Shown: positions 21,133 through 32,040 of the stretch, in pieces
Layout of the letters: every line of letters begins with the position of its first letter
Numbering within the stretch: the first letter of the stretch is position 1
NCBI GenBank assembly: GCA_019915015.1
Contig: JAHBBC010000043.1
Location: forward strand, 124,001-188,000
Direction of reading: 5' to 3'
Length of the DNA stretch: 64,000 bases
DNA from: Auriscalpium vulgare
Lineage: Eukaryota > Basidiomycota > Agaricomycetes > Russulales > Auriscalpiaceae
Program-made: the position numbers and the translations under genes
Notes under the pieces: generated by a model
The model's input: only the letters and a program-made list of their open reading frames with translations
Databases searched by the model: none
What the model was told of the DNA's origin: nothing

Positions 21133-21616
21133 TGATGAAACACAACTTAGAGAGACGTTAGTCTATACTCAGTCTGTGATGTGAAAAGACTGTATTGCAG
21201 TACCTTAGAGAGACGTTAGTCTATACTACAAGTGAGTTAGTAAAGAGAAGACTCCTAAGTATGCATAGGAATGCTCACCTCAGTCTGTGATGTGAAAAGA
21301 CTGAGGTATCTGAGCGAAGAAAGGAGCCCTTTTATACTACTTGGGGCTCTGCATATCAACCAATCAGAAATTGTGTAGTAAGCATAAAGCATATGTGTAA
21401 GACATAATGTGTAAGAATCAGTCAGCTTGCACAGCATCAGTAAGTACATCAGTCATCCTAGGAGATAGGAGTTAAGACCTGAGTAAGCGTATAGCAATCC
21501 TGTACAGTAGCTATTCTAGACTATTCTACAATGTTCCATGATCAAACAAGTCCAGATCGTTCTAGATCATTCCATAGTATTTGTCATGAGACTAGCGTCA
21601 TCACCAAATTCCAACA
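21133..21616 (-). repeat. Copia 5' LTR
   Basis: 484 bp, the partner of 15637-16120, with the same TG...CA ends and two differences. Confidence 0.93.
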
Positions 21617-22321
21617 GCGGGGTGCACATACGAGCCCCGACCGGTCTGGCACGGGACTGAAGAAGTACCGGTGGCACCGCAGAAGACAGAGTGTAGAGAT
21701 GCAGGCAACTGTGGTATAGAACGGGCGGCAGTTCTGCCCATCTCGCAGCAAACTTCAGTCGTGGAGAATTTGCGACTACAAACACCAAAATCCCAGTGTT
21801 CCTCCAAAGATTATCCGGAGCGCGTACACGATTCTGCAGGGCCGCGGGAGGTTGGGTTTGAGTTCCATGACCATGCCACCGCGACGCGACCTCCGCCAGC
21901 GCATATGGCTATTATCATGTCCTCTCCGGCCGAGGCAAAGTCAAACATAGGAACCTGCCTTACTTAGCACAGCTTGGTTCCCTCAGTTCGTGGGACGAGA
22001 GCTCACACGAGTCATCGACGAAAGCAGGTGCGAAATGTCCACACCTTCTAAGCTGCAGGAGAGATGACCAGAATTGTAGACCTTACATAAATACCCCCGG
22101 AACTTCGAGCGCGATCTGAAGCCGCATCCGTCTGCTTCGAAATCCAGATTTCATCTTGAACCGAGTTGCCTGGCGAGCCATGCCTTTCATACATATATGT
22201 GATGTCTGGCTATCGTCGTTCAGCGACCCTTCTCGCCTCCACGACGTTGAGGTGAGCTCAATTCTTTTGGACAATTCGAGCGATATGTGATCTTGGTTGC
22301 AGTCCCTGTCCCGCGATAACG
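21617..22321. other. Intergenic between copia and SET gene
   Basis: No gene is supported. Short open frames exist on both strands without recognisable motifs. The 3' part is the upstream region of the SET gene. Confidence 0.4.
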
Positions 22322-23675
22322 ATGCAACGCGGCTTCCTCATCAACAAAGAGAGCCGTCGGACTAAAGGCCCCAATGCCCCCAAACACACCTCTCCGCCAA
22401 TCACTGCTGCCCGCCGGCCTCCTTCCACCATTCCCATCCCAGCTCGCCTCATATTGCTTGCGGGAATGGAGGACAATCCTGATGCCATCAACCAGGCAAT
22501 TCGGGGTAAAGCCGTGACTCTCAGCCTTGGGCTCTTCGACATTGCCGACGTGAATGGTGGCTTGCACACCATCACTACTGGTTTATTCACTACCGAGAAC
22601 GAGCAACCTCCCCATTTGCGCTCCTGGAAGCCGTTCAATCACTCTCGGAGATACGAAATCCGCGATACCAAGCGCGCAGGCAAAAGCATGTTTTCCTTGG
22701 ACGTACTACACGAGCCTGGAGGCGTCATCATCTGCGAGCCGCCACTCGTGATCACCTCAATAGCGCTAATAACTGGATCTGGAGGTGATTCCCTGATGCC
22801 TGAGTCCATCGTGAGGGCCCGTACCTTTGCAACGATGCCCCCGAAGACGCGCCGTCTTTTCTTTGCACTACACCGCGGCCCGCATGCAGCGCAGTCGCCA
22901 GAAACTGCCATCACCAAAACGAACGCGTTTAGAATCAACCGCATACCAGGATGCATTGGCCCGTGCAGTGGCATATTTAACGATATATCACGTATCAACC
23001 ACAGGTGCGCTTGCCTCCTGGCGCTCTGACGTGTCTTTGCTAACTCCGCACTGCAGCTGCATGCCGAATGCCATGTATTTCTGGATCCCTGAGTCGCTCA
23101 CCGGCGAAGTACGCGCATTGCGGCGCATTTCCCCCGGCGAAGAGATCACCATCTCGTACCTCGAACTCAGCGCATCGTATGAAGAGCGACGCGAGGAGCT
23201 CAGAGAGCGCTACGGCTTCGCGTGCACCTGCGCATCGTGCTCCCTGCCCCTGGAAGAGCGCTTCGTTGACGACAGCATCCGTGAAGAAACCGGGCTATTT
23301 GTGGGCGTGGATGTGCACGTCTCGAGTGCCAATGCGCTCCGCATCACCAAGAGCGTTCTCTGCTTCGCACGACGTGTAAAACACGCAGGCCTTTCGGACA
23401 TCCCGGTGATTTGGGAGCGGATCGCAGCGACGCTGGTGGCGACCGCGTGTACGCTGGGGGATAGGGCACGCGCGGTACAATGGGCACTGGTGGCGGTGCA
23501 TGCGGCACGGATCCAAATCCGTAGTGACGCTGGGTGGGAGGCAGTGGCGGCAGCGCCAGAAAAAACGGAGTTGTGGATGACGGGGCACCGTGACGAGCAC
23601 GCGGACGACGCGGTGGCCGATAAAAGGATGGTTTGGAAAGGGCCGCAGTTCTTCCCGTCGCGCGACACGATGTGA
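22322..23675 (+). CDS. SET-domain protein (SMYD-like lysine methyltransferase fold), copy 1
   Basis: Two exons, 22322-23004 and 23057-23675, with a 52-bp intron (GTGCGC...CTGCAG), giving 433 residues. The SET domain starts at RYEIRDTKRAGKSMFSLD; the cofactor-binding motif is SRINHSCMPNA, reconstituted exactly across the splice. It is followed by GEVRALRRISPGEEITISYL and the post-SET zinc cluster FACTCASCSL. No MYND finger is visible. The N-terminal 115 residues are family-specific and shared with the paralogue at 62282-63602. Such proteins methylate lysines, but the substrate cannot be told. The start is supported by the matching start of the paralogue (MQRGFLINK against MRRGVFRIN). Confidence 0.88.
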
Positions 23676-24100
23676 ATTTGTTGTCTTCATATGGTCAACG
23701 CAGCTGGTGAGCTTTTCATCGGCCTTCACTTGAGGTCCATATTTATGAGTCGCCCTTCTCCAGGAGCTCATTGCGATGAGCTGCTACTTAGTGTAAAATA
23801 TCGTGTTGATCCTCCGAAGGGTAGTATTGAGGCCTTCCAGAACCCTAGCACAGATACAATTTTTGCTTCCAAGTTCCAAAGCAGAGCCAGCAGTACTACC
23901 TCATTTCATGCAACAAGTTGCCTAGTAGCTGCCAGCGGACCGGCGCGGCGCGGAAATCTCGCCGTCGGAGTTTTCAATGTTGCCGCACTGATCGATACTG
24001 ATCAGAGCCTGAGTCACACTGGCAGGCCACAGCTCTGCAGCCACCACCACAGTCTACCTGAAAGAAAACAAACCGCGTTGCGAAGCTCTCATAGGGACGG
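23676..24100. other. Intergenic between SET and F-box genes
   Basis: No gene seen; both neighbours are on the plus strand, so this holds the SET 3' end and the F-box promoter. Confidence 0.4.
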
Positions 24101-26023
24101 ATGGGATACAGGTGCGCGTACAATTCCTCATATGAGCCAACAACGCACCGACGCAACGCGACGACTGGCAGGCCTAAAGCCCACGATTTCTGGCGTAGTG
24201 CTATAACCTCCCGCCTCGATGCCCTCCCGGTCACCGGCACGTCAACCAATGCGCTATCCGGTGCCAGCAACGAGTACACCGCCATGAAGAGCGCATTGTA
24301 CGACCTCGCGCGCCAGCGCAACGCGCTCACGCCCATATGCGCGCTCCCACCAGAGCTTCTCACCCACATCTTCGCGCTCTGCGCCGTGGCGGAGCCGTGT
24401 GCAGACATTTTTGGCGTACGCATGGGCTGGATCAAGGTCTCGCATGTCTGCTTCCAGTGGCGGCAGACCGCACTCGCATGCGCGAGCCTCTGGGCGGACA
24501 TCCCACTGCCGCTGGGCATCGCATGGGCAGCAGAAATGGTTGCGCGGAGCGGGCGCATGGGGCTCACTGTGCGCAACTACGAGGCCGAGAACTTCACCCA
24601 GGCACAGGCAGACTTCATTGTGTCCATGCTCGGCCGCACGCGTGTGCTGGAGCTGCACCTCAGCGATCCCGCGGCGCTCGTGGAGCGCCTGACCGCACCT
24701 GCGCCGGAGCTCGAGGTGCTCCATTTGAATGTAGACCCGTACCTGCAGCTCACCCCGCACGCGATGCCTGCGTTGCCCGCGTTGCCCATGGACTTTCTGG
24801 CGGGCATCGCGCCGCGGCTTCGCCACATGCACCTGCACGGCATAGCGCGCAAGATTCCCTGGAACTCCAGTCTGCTGCGAGGACTCGTGTCGCTGGACGT
24901 CGCAGGCGGTCGGCAGGCCCAGCGTTCGACCCTCAACACGGTTCTCGAGGCCTTGCGCAACATGCCCGCGCTCGAACGCCTCACGCTGCACAAGGGTCTC
25001 CCCCACGCCACGTCCTCCTCCAGCACTGCCGTTGTCCAGCTGCTGAAGATGAAGGCATGCCATCTTTATGGTGCATGGCTTGATGTGATCTACCTCCTCG
25101 GCCACCTCCGCCTTCCTTCAGGAGTCAAGCTCAGGCTGGAGCTTGGCATGGGCGACGGCACTTCGGAGGACCACGACTACAAGCCCCTCCTCCCTGTCCT
25201 CACCACCTACTTCCACGCCACCGCCCAAGCGCCACTCCCCATCCTTGAGTTCACTACCAGCCCGGGTGACTGGGACGGAAGCCTCAGCCTACGCGCATGG
25301 CGTACCGCCACGCGCCGGGTGGAAGATGACGATGCGGACACCGTACTCAACTGCACATGGGGGCGAAGCCTGCATGATGAACACCCTGGGCGCGTGTCGC
25401 TGCTGCGGTACCTTGCAGTACAGGTCCCCATTGCACACGTCTTGACGCTGTTCGTTAATCTTGAGCCAGTGCCCATCGATGCGGACGTGTGGTGCGCGCT
25501 GCTGCGCCGTGCGCGCCGGCTGCACAAGATCCACGCGATCGAGCAGGCCGGTATTACGCTTGCCCGCGCCCTGGTGGACACAGACGCGCCGCCAGAGGCA
25601 GCCGAACACAGCAGATCCGGTAAGCCCCGTCTGCGCAGGCTCAAGGAGCTGGATCTTCGGTTCATCGAGTTCCGCACGGAGGCGGGCGTCGACGAGGCGA
25701 ATGCTTTGGACGTCTATCGCCAGTGGCTGACGTCGAGGGATCAACGCGGGTACTCTATCAAGTACCTATATTTGATGAACTGCCGCATATCTGCCGAGGA
25801 CGTGGCGGCTTGGAAGAAGGCCGCGCCGAAAATGATGTTGGCAGAGGCCAACATTACTGAGGACGAGGAGGACGATGAGGATGAGGAGGACCACAGTGAG
25901 GAAGAGAGCTTGGCGGAGGAGCAGGAAGAGGAAGACGACGCGGACGAAGAGGATGAAGAGGATGAAGGCGGCGAAGAGGAGATAGAGGATGGATGGGATG
26001 GCGAGGATTCTGACAATGACTAA
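24101..26023 (+). CDS. F-box-like protein with leucine-rich middle and acidic tail
   Basis: 640 residues if read from 24101. An agaricomycete F-box-like motif lies at about residues 81-140 (ICALPPELLTHIFALC, then WIKVSHVCFQWRQTALACAS and LWADIPLP), preceded by the usual helix LYDLARQRNALTP. A Leu-rich region with irregular LRR-like spacing follows (about 170-560). The last 60 residues are almost only Asp and Glu. F-box proteins of this type recruit substrates to SCF ubiquitin ligases; this function is inferred from the motif only. The first about 60 residues are not typical, so translation may start at the Met at 24283 or after an unseen upstream intron. Confidence 0.82.
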   Translation: MGYRCAYNSSYEPTTHRRNATTGRPKAHDFWRSAITSRLDALPVTGTSTNALSGASNEYTAMKSALYDLARQRNALTPICALPPELLTHIFALCAVAEPCADIFGVRMGWIKVSHVCFQWRQTALACASLWADIPLPLGIAWAAEMVARSGRMGLTVRNYEAENFTQAQADFIVSMLGRTRVLELHLSDPAALVERLTAPAPELEVLHLNVDPYLQLTPHAMPALPALPMDFLAGIAPRLRHMHLHGIARKIPWNSSLLRGLVSLDVAGGRQAQRSTLNTVLEALRNMPALERLTLHKGLPHATSSSSTAVVQLLKMKACHLYGAWLDVIYLLGHLRLPSGVKLRLELGMGDGTSEDHDYKPLLPVLTTYFHATAQAPLPILEFTTSPGDWDGSLSLRAWRTATRRVEDDDADTVLNCTWGRSLHDEHPGRVSLLRYLAVQVPIAHVLTLFVNLEPVPIDADVWCALLRRARRLHKIHAIEQAGITLARALVDTDAPPEAAEHSRSGKPRLRRLKELDLRFIEFRTEAGVDEANALDVYRQWLTSRDQRGYSIKYLYLMNCRISAEDVAAWKKAAPKMMLAEANITEDEEDDEDEEDHSEEESLAEEQEEEDDADEEDEEDEGGEEEIEDGWDGEDSDND

Positions 26024-26286
26024 CAAGGAAATTACTTCCATGAACCACCCTAACGACGAGGACTCTCTGGCAGACATCAAACGGGTCGGATGCTATCATA
26101 TAATCATCAAGTAGCGTAGCGTACGTCCGCAGGCTGTTCGCCATGGTCGAACCCGAAACCGCCGGGGCCGTTTGTACGCATCTCTTGTGATGGGCCTATA
26201 GCTAAGATATGGTACCCACGCAGGATGTGGCGCACTGCGTTGCCACCGCGGGCCAGATCAGTGTGCAGCGCAAGATTCGATTGAAA

Positions 26287-27127
26287 TTATGTGAACCCAC
26301 GGAACGGCAAGTTATCGATGAGAAAACCACCTGACGTCAGCGAAACCAGCGCTACATTGAGAGCTGCTTTTGCGTCCTGAAGAAGCGCGTCGTCCGCCTT
26401 CTGTACATCTTGACCGTATGCAATGGCCATTATAATCGCGTCGGTCAGCCTTTGTAGAGAGTCGGATGAGAGTCGCATCAGGACAAAAAGTTCATAACTG
26501 ACAGTTGGGTATGCTGTATAAAATTATCCGGCTCGAGGAGGAGACGTTTGACAAAATCGCGTGCCTTCTTTTCCATGGTCGGCTTGTATTTGGACGCAAC
26601 TTGCGATCGAGAGTGCGTCGTCCAGTCCGCCAAGACGGACTATTCGGCTGCATAACGGTCATGAGCCAGGCATCGTATCCAGCCCTAAAACGGGATACAT
26701 TCCGTAAGACGGTATGCGGAGAGCCGGTGTACGCTTACAGCTCTAGCATGGCCAGCACGATGCGGTCAGATTACTTAGACTCACGTCTTTCGAAGAGAGC
26801 AGCCATCACTTCGCGTGACTGCAGGACGACAATTCTTTGTCCCAGGACGCGCAGAGAGTACAATCCTCCTGTTGAGGTTTCGTCAGCTAAGAATGAAGGC
26901 CTTGTGTGTACGAGCAACGCACCGTACGGTCTCCCGAGTCTATGGTACGTCGTCCATATTCCCTCTTTAGACGAGACGTCGAGCAGGTTGCCAATGATGG
27001 GAAGGCCGGGTGGTCCAGGCGGGTACGGGATGCCTCGTCTCGTGCGATGGTCGAGAAACTGGAGGGTGAGGAGAATCGCTGCCGACAAGACAAGAAGATC
27101 AACGACTGTCCAAGTGAGGATGGACAT
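26287..27127 (-). pseudogene. Cytochrome P450, 5' half only
   Basis: The start at 27127 gives a membrane anchor (LLVLSAAILLTLQFLDH), then PYPPGPPGLPIIGNLLDVSS, typical of E-class fungal P450s. Intron 1 is 26869-26922 (54 bp); it joins RPYG to GLYSLRVLGQ. Exon 2 ends at 26785 with a GTGAGT donor after FERR. Further exons are recognisable (WLMTVMQPNSPSWRTGRR near 26690, then ARDFVKRLLLEPDNF near 26530), with one frame break between them. An intron at 26450-26502 (53 bp) joins HTQL to LTDAIIMAIAYG. The frame ends at TAA 26287 after DNLPFRG. The I-helix, ExxR and heme-binding Cys regions are absent, so no active enzyme is possible. Confidence 0.8.
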
Positions 27128-28290
27128 CGTCAGCGGGAAAAGGTCTCAGGCCAAGTGTCGAAATCCGGACAGAACGTACTTAAGTTGCAACGGATGGGAA
27201 CCTGAGTCAGCAGGAGGGCTCGTGCCACCAATACACCGGTCCAGATAAGCAGAGAGGATGCTCGGAGGCAGTCTTTGTGCGGACAGGCGGTGGCAGGCAG
27301 ACTTTCCGATTACCGGGGATGTCATGATGGCCATAATGCCTGCGGGATTCCGTCATAGTATAGCCTGGCAAGTGGAACAGGAGCCGTCAATCGGTAAGGT
27401 GTATCTCTATCGCAAGAAGTGCTGCACTGAATGGTGATGTAAGTAAGCAATCAATCGACATGACGGCGGTATAGAACAACTTCAGTTTGTGGCAGGGCAT
27501 TGACGCAGGTACGCGTCCGGGCTCACCTGGATTCGCTGAAAGTCCCACCATTACAGCCCAGGGACGGACAGACGACAACTCGGAGATGCGAGGACTTCAG
27601 CCGGAGCTGCAGGACGCGATGAGCGTACCTGACGTCGGACGGGCGCGTTGTACGCAGGCGGGCGTGGAGTCGCGTGCCAGCTCGGCGTGCCCGACGTGCT
27701 GGACGGGTGAGTGCTTTCAGAACCGCAGCGGGAAGCCCTGCGAGCGTATCGCGCTGGTCCGGATGGGTTAACCAATACCGAGCTGGGCGTCTCGAGCTCA
27801 TATCGAACACTATCATCATCAAGTTGAAGACGTCGTGTGGGTGGAGAGCTGAATGCGAGGGAGTGTGGCCGGGTTCAGTGCGAGGAGGCGAGTGCCAGAT
27901 GTCGACAAGCGCGCATCGTCACGACTAGTAGAGCGTCGGGTCCAGGTCACCGGCTTGTCAATGTCATGGGCTCGATACACAACAAAGCGGACTTCTGGCC
28001 GGGCTTCTAATCGAAAAGTACGGAATGTTCGCGACTTCGTCACGGATGCGCTGGACGACTCGGCAACGGGCAGAGCATACGTGGCGACAGCGGAGGAAAT
28101 GTTCTTGGCGTCGAGCAGGCCATGCAAGCACAATAAATGCGTACATCGCTGTGCAGATGGCGCAGTGCTGAGCACACAGCGATCATCATTATTCAATGCG
28201 ATATCAAAAGGTGATTTGAGGACGAGCAATCAAAGATGCAGCGCTGCAGCAAGATCGGAGGCGAGGGAGCGTGGGAATCGCGAGAATGGT
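27128..28290. other. Intergenic between P450 fragment and BiP
   Basis: No gene is supported on either strand. The stretch is a divergent intergenic region, with the BiP promoter at its right end. Confidence 0.4.
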
Positions 28291-28327
28291 GTTGACGTGG
28301 CAGCGACGTGGCTCTGCGCTTTATAAA
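28291..28327 (+). promoter_or_regulatory. BiP promoter: ACGTGG pair and TATA box
   Basis: TGACGTGG at 28293-28300 and CGACGTGG at 28304-28311, followed by TTTATAAA at 28320-28327, about 55 bp before the BiP start codon. ACGTG-core sites are bound by Hac1/XBP1/ATF6-type bZIP factors of the unfolded protein response, of which BiP is a classical target. The site assignment is an inference. Confidence 0.55.
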
Positions 28328-28380
28328 CAGACGCCTGCACTTGCCCGCCTCGCACCACATCCCCCTTCACTTCCACCGCC

Positions 28381-29271
28381 ATGTCTCGCCCGTCGCGGAC
28401 GTCAACGTCCCGCCTCGCTTCGGGGCTCTCCTTCGCTTTTGTTCTGTTTCTCGCACTCATTCTTCTTTGCCCACCCGCCGTCGCAGCGGACGACGACAAA
28501 AAGGCCGAGTATGGCACCGTCATCGGTATCGGTGAGTTGTGCCCGTTGATAGTACCTTCATACCCGTCTAACCGACCGGTGCCTCTCAGATTTGGGCACG
28601 ACGTATGTTTTCTTTGCTGTCGGGCGTGGTGACCGGTGCTGACGTGGCGCGCGTGCCCGCAGATACTCATGTGTAGGGTGAGCATCTCGAGCACTTCCTC
28701 GGACCAGGTGCTGACCTCCACGCAGTGTACAACGCGGCGGACGTGTCGAAATCATCGCCAACGACCAGGGTCACCGGATAACGCCTTCATGGGTCAGCTT
28801 CACAGACGACGAGCGACTGTGCGTAGCAAGCATCTTCTACCTCTCATTTACTGACACGATTGCGTCTTCAGTATCGGTGACTCTGCGAAGAACGCGTACC
28901 ACTCAAATCCCGAGAACACCGTCTTCGATGCAAAGCGTCTAATTGGCCGCAAATTTGATGAGCAGGACGTGCAGCGCGACATGAAGCACTGGTACGTTTC
29001 TGTGCGATGCCGTTCCTGCGCGTTACTGACGTCAATCCAGGCCGTTCAAGGTCCTCAACAAAGCCGGCAAGCCCGTCATTCAAGTGAAGCACCGTGGCGA
29101 GGACCGCGACTTTGTGCGTTTCTCTTTTTTTACGGCTGCGTCCTCCCTAATTTTTCGTATAGACACCTGAGGAGGTGTCCGCCATGGTCCTCACCAAGAT
29201 GAAAGAGACCGCCGAGGCGTACCTCGGGAACAAGGTTACGCACGCGGTTGTCACCGTGCCCGCCTACTTCA

Positions 29272-29305
<34 letters not shown>

Positions 29306-30899
29306 CACCATCGCCGGCCTCCAGGTCCTCCGCATCATCAACGAGCCGACCGCCGCCGCCATCGCGTACGGCCTCGACAAGAAGGGCGGCGAGTCGCAGA
29401 TCATCGTCTACGATCTCGGCGGTGGAACCTTCGATGTCTCCCTCCTCTCGATCGACGACGGTGTCTTCGAGGTGCTCGCGACGGCCGGTGACACCCATCT
29501 TGGTGGCGAGGACTTCGACAACCGCATCATGGAGCACTTCATCAAGCTGTACAAGAAGAAGACGGGCACTGACGTCTCCACGAACCTCCGCGCGCTCGGC
29601 AAGCTGAAGCGCGAGGTCGAGAAGGCCAAGCGCACGCTCTCGTCCCAGCAGTCGACGCGCCTGGAGATCGAGTCGTTCGAAGGCGGCAACGACCTCAGCG
29701 AGGTGCTCACCCGCGCCAAGTTCGAGGAGTTGAACATCGACTTGTTCCGCAAGACGATGCGCCCCGTCGAGCAGGTGCTGAAGGATGCCGGCGTCAAGAA
29801 GGATGCTATCGACGAGGTGAGCATCCTTTCCTTGAGCTTTGGAGACAGAATCTGACTGCTGTGGGACACGTAGGTCGTGCTTGTCGGCGGCTCCACCCGT
29901 ATCCCGAAGGTCCAGCAGCTCTTGAAGGAGTACTTCGGAAAGGAGCCCTCGAAGGGCATCAACCCCGATGAGGCTGTCGCCTACGGCGCGGCCGTCCAGG
30001 GTGGTATCCTCTCCGGCGAGGCGGGCACTGAGGACGTCGTCCTCGTCGACGTCAACCCCCTCACGCTCGGCATTGAGACCACCGGCGGTGTCTTCACGAA
30101 GCTCATCGGCCGCAACACCGTCATCCCCACGCGCAAGTCGCAGATGTGAGTGCCAAGTTTTGTGTTCGCGATTACTTGGTGCTTACAATCCGCGATTAGC
30201 TTCTCGACTGCTGCCGACAACCAGCCCACCGTCCTAATCCAAGTATACGAGGGCGAGCGCTCGTTGACGAAGGACAACAACCACCTTGGCAAGTTCGAGC
30301 TCACCGGCATCCCCCCGGCGCCGCGTGGCGTGCCCCAGATCGAGGTCACCTTCGAGATCGACGCCAACGGCATCATGAAGGTGTCCGCCGCTGACAAGGG
30401 AACGTGAGTATCCTCGTCTTACTCTCGACGGCGCAGCCCTCTGATATCGAACGTTTTCAGCGGGAAGAGCGAGAGCATCACGATCACGAACGAAAAGGGC
30501 CGCCTGACGAAGGACGACATCGACCGCATGATCCGCGAGGCGGAGGAGTTCGCGTCAGAAGACGACGCGCAGCGCCGCCGCATCGAGGCTCTCAACGCGC
30601 TCTCGTCGTTCGTCTACGGCCTCAAGACGCAAATCGGCGACCAGGAGGGTCTCGGCGGCAAGATCAGCGACTCGGACAAGAAGACGCTTCTCGCGCTCGC
30701 GAAGGAGACGACGGACTGGATCGACGCGTCCGGCGCTGGCGCCACCGCGGAGGAGCTCGAGGAGAAGCTCGCAGAGGTGCAGGCGGTCGTGAACCCGATC
30801 ACGGCGAAGATTTACGAGAGCGGGGCGGGCGCTGGCGGTGGTTATGCGCCGACAGAGGGCGAGGAGCAGGAGCCGTTCCATAGCCATGACGAGCTGTAG
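28381..30899 (+). CDS. KAR2: BiP/Kar2, endoplasmic reticulum Hsp70 chaperone
   Basis: Ten exons: 28381-28531, 28590-28602, 28663-28677, 28726-28818, 28872-28991, 29041-29113, 29163-29816, 29874-30145, 30200-30403 and 30461-30899. They sum to 2034 nt (677 residues), a normal length for BiP. There is a signal peptide with hydrophobic core ([19 protein letters not shown]), the Hsp70 motifs [28 protein letters not shown] and [17 protein letters not shown], a substrate-binding domain, and a C-terminal HDEL retention signal. It folds secreted proteins with ATP in the ER lumen and controls the unfolded protein response. All introns are 48-60 bp. Exons 2 and 3 are only 13 and 15 nt, and both are needed to rebuild the ATP-binding loop. 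No damage is seen. Confidence 0.95.
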
Positions 30900-32040
30900 A
30901 CGCGTCGTGCGAGTGGCAGCTGTATCATTATTTTCGCGACTAATAGAAAGGAGTTCTGAAGTCTGCATGGGGCACGGCACTAGTACTGACGTTAGTCGCG
31001 TTGACTGCCAACGAAAAATGGGAGCCCTCTCCTCGCCCCCCGAAGAACAAACCTTCGCGGCCATCGTACGCTTCCAGCTGAAGACGGGCCGCCTCGGCGG
31101 GCACTACCGTATAGCAGGCGGGACCTACGTACGTCGCTATCATTTAAAATAGGGACTCAGTACCAGTTTTTACTACTTCAGCTGGTACTTATTACCGTAG
31201 TAATTCAATAGACTGCGTTGTGCTACGGTTCCTGCGTGATGCATTGCCCTGAAACGTTGCAGCCTTTGTCTGGTCCTTGCTAGAAAACCGTCTTGCGATC
31301 CCGCCTGCCTGAATCCTATACTAGGCGTAGTCTTTGTGTGGCTGACCTTGGCACAGAAGATATGGTACCAGACGTCAAACTTCGTTTTCTGTCGTTCCGC
31401 GTCCAGGGCCCGGTGCATTGTCCAGGACTCGGTGCATAAGAGAACGAAGTACTAGTACTGTCTTCTAGCGCGTGCAGATAAGTATATCAGAACATACACG
31501 GCGGGCACGCTCCGGGGCTGTTGTCAGAAACAGCCGAAGAGGCTGTTATTCACATAAGGTGTATACATGGTGCATAGAACATGATCATGGGTAGTGACGC
31601 TCGTAGTTTTGCGGAGTCGGTCAGTAAAGTCGTAAGAAGTCCGTTCGTAATTGTAATGAGGAGTCCGGTGTACAAGTGTCGAAGCGAAAGCAAGACAACA
31701 ACAAAGCAAGTGATACACAGCATACGTGGCCCCAAAGCGACGCGCAACAATAGCTACATGAAGCGCAATTAAATGGAATATAGGTAAACATGGATGGCGC
31801 AGCGTACGGATCGCACAGGCGACTGGGCTACCGCCACGGCACTGGAGACCCAGGGCGGGACGCGGCGACGGCGGGCTTGGGGCGAGGCGTCGGGAACGCA
31901 TACTGCGGATCCGGCGCGCCCTCATCATCAGACGGCTCCGTCTCCACGTCGTAGCGCACTTTCTGCACCGGTCGTCAGCATCGCGCGTGCGATCCGCACC
32001 AGCGAAAATACGCACCTTCGACGGGCCGCCCGGGGAGATC
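30900..32040. other. Intergenic downstream of BiP
   Basis: No gene is supported. It contains the 3' ends of two convergent genes (BiP on plus, the helical protein on minus). Confidence 0.4.

Larger units (their letters stand above)
15637..21616 (-). mobile_element. Ty1/copia LTR retrotransposon, degenerate in gag/protease
   Basis: The element runs 5' to 3' on the minus strand. It consists of the 5' LTR 21133-21616, a tRNA primer site directly inside it, a roughly 690-bp leader, gag-protease remnants, an intact integrase core/RT/RNase H frame, a polypurine tract and the 3' LTR 15637-16120. The order integrase before reverse transcriptase identifies copia. The LTRs differ at only two positions that I can find. 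The bases flanking the element on the two sides (AAGGA and GCGGG) do not form a target-site duplication. Confidence 0.9.

Noticed and set aside
24254..25105. Long frames antisense to the F-box gene
   Set aside because: Shadows caused by high GC content; F-box motif is on the plus strand.
29248..29607. Ser/Arg-rich frames overlapping the large BiP exon
   Set aside because: Out-of-frame shadows of the Hsp70 coding sequence.
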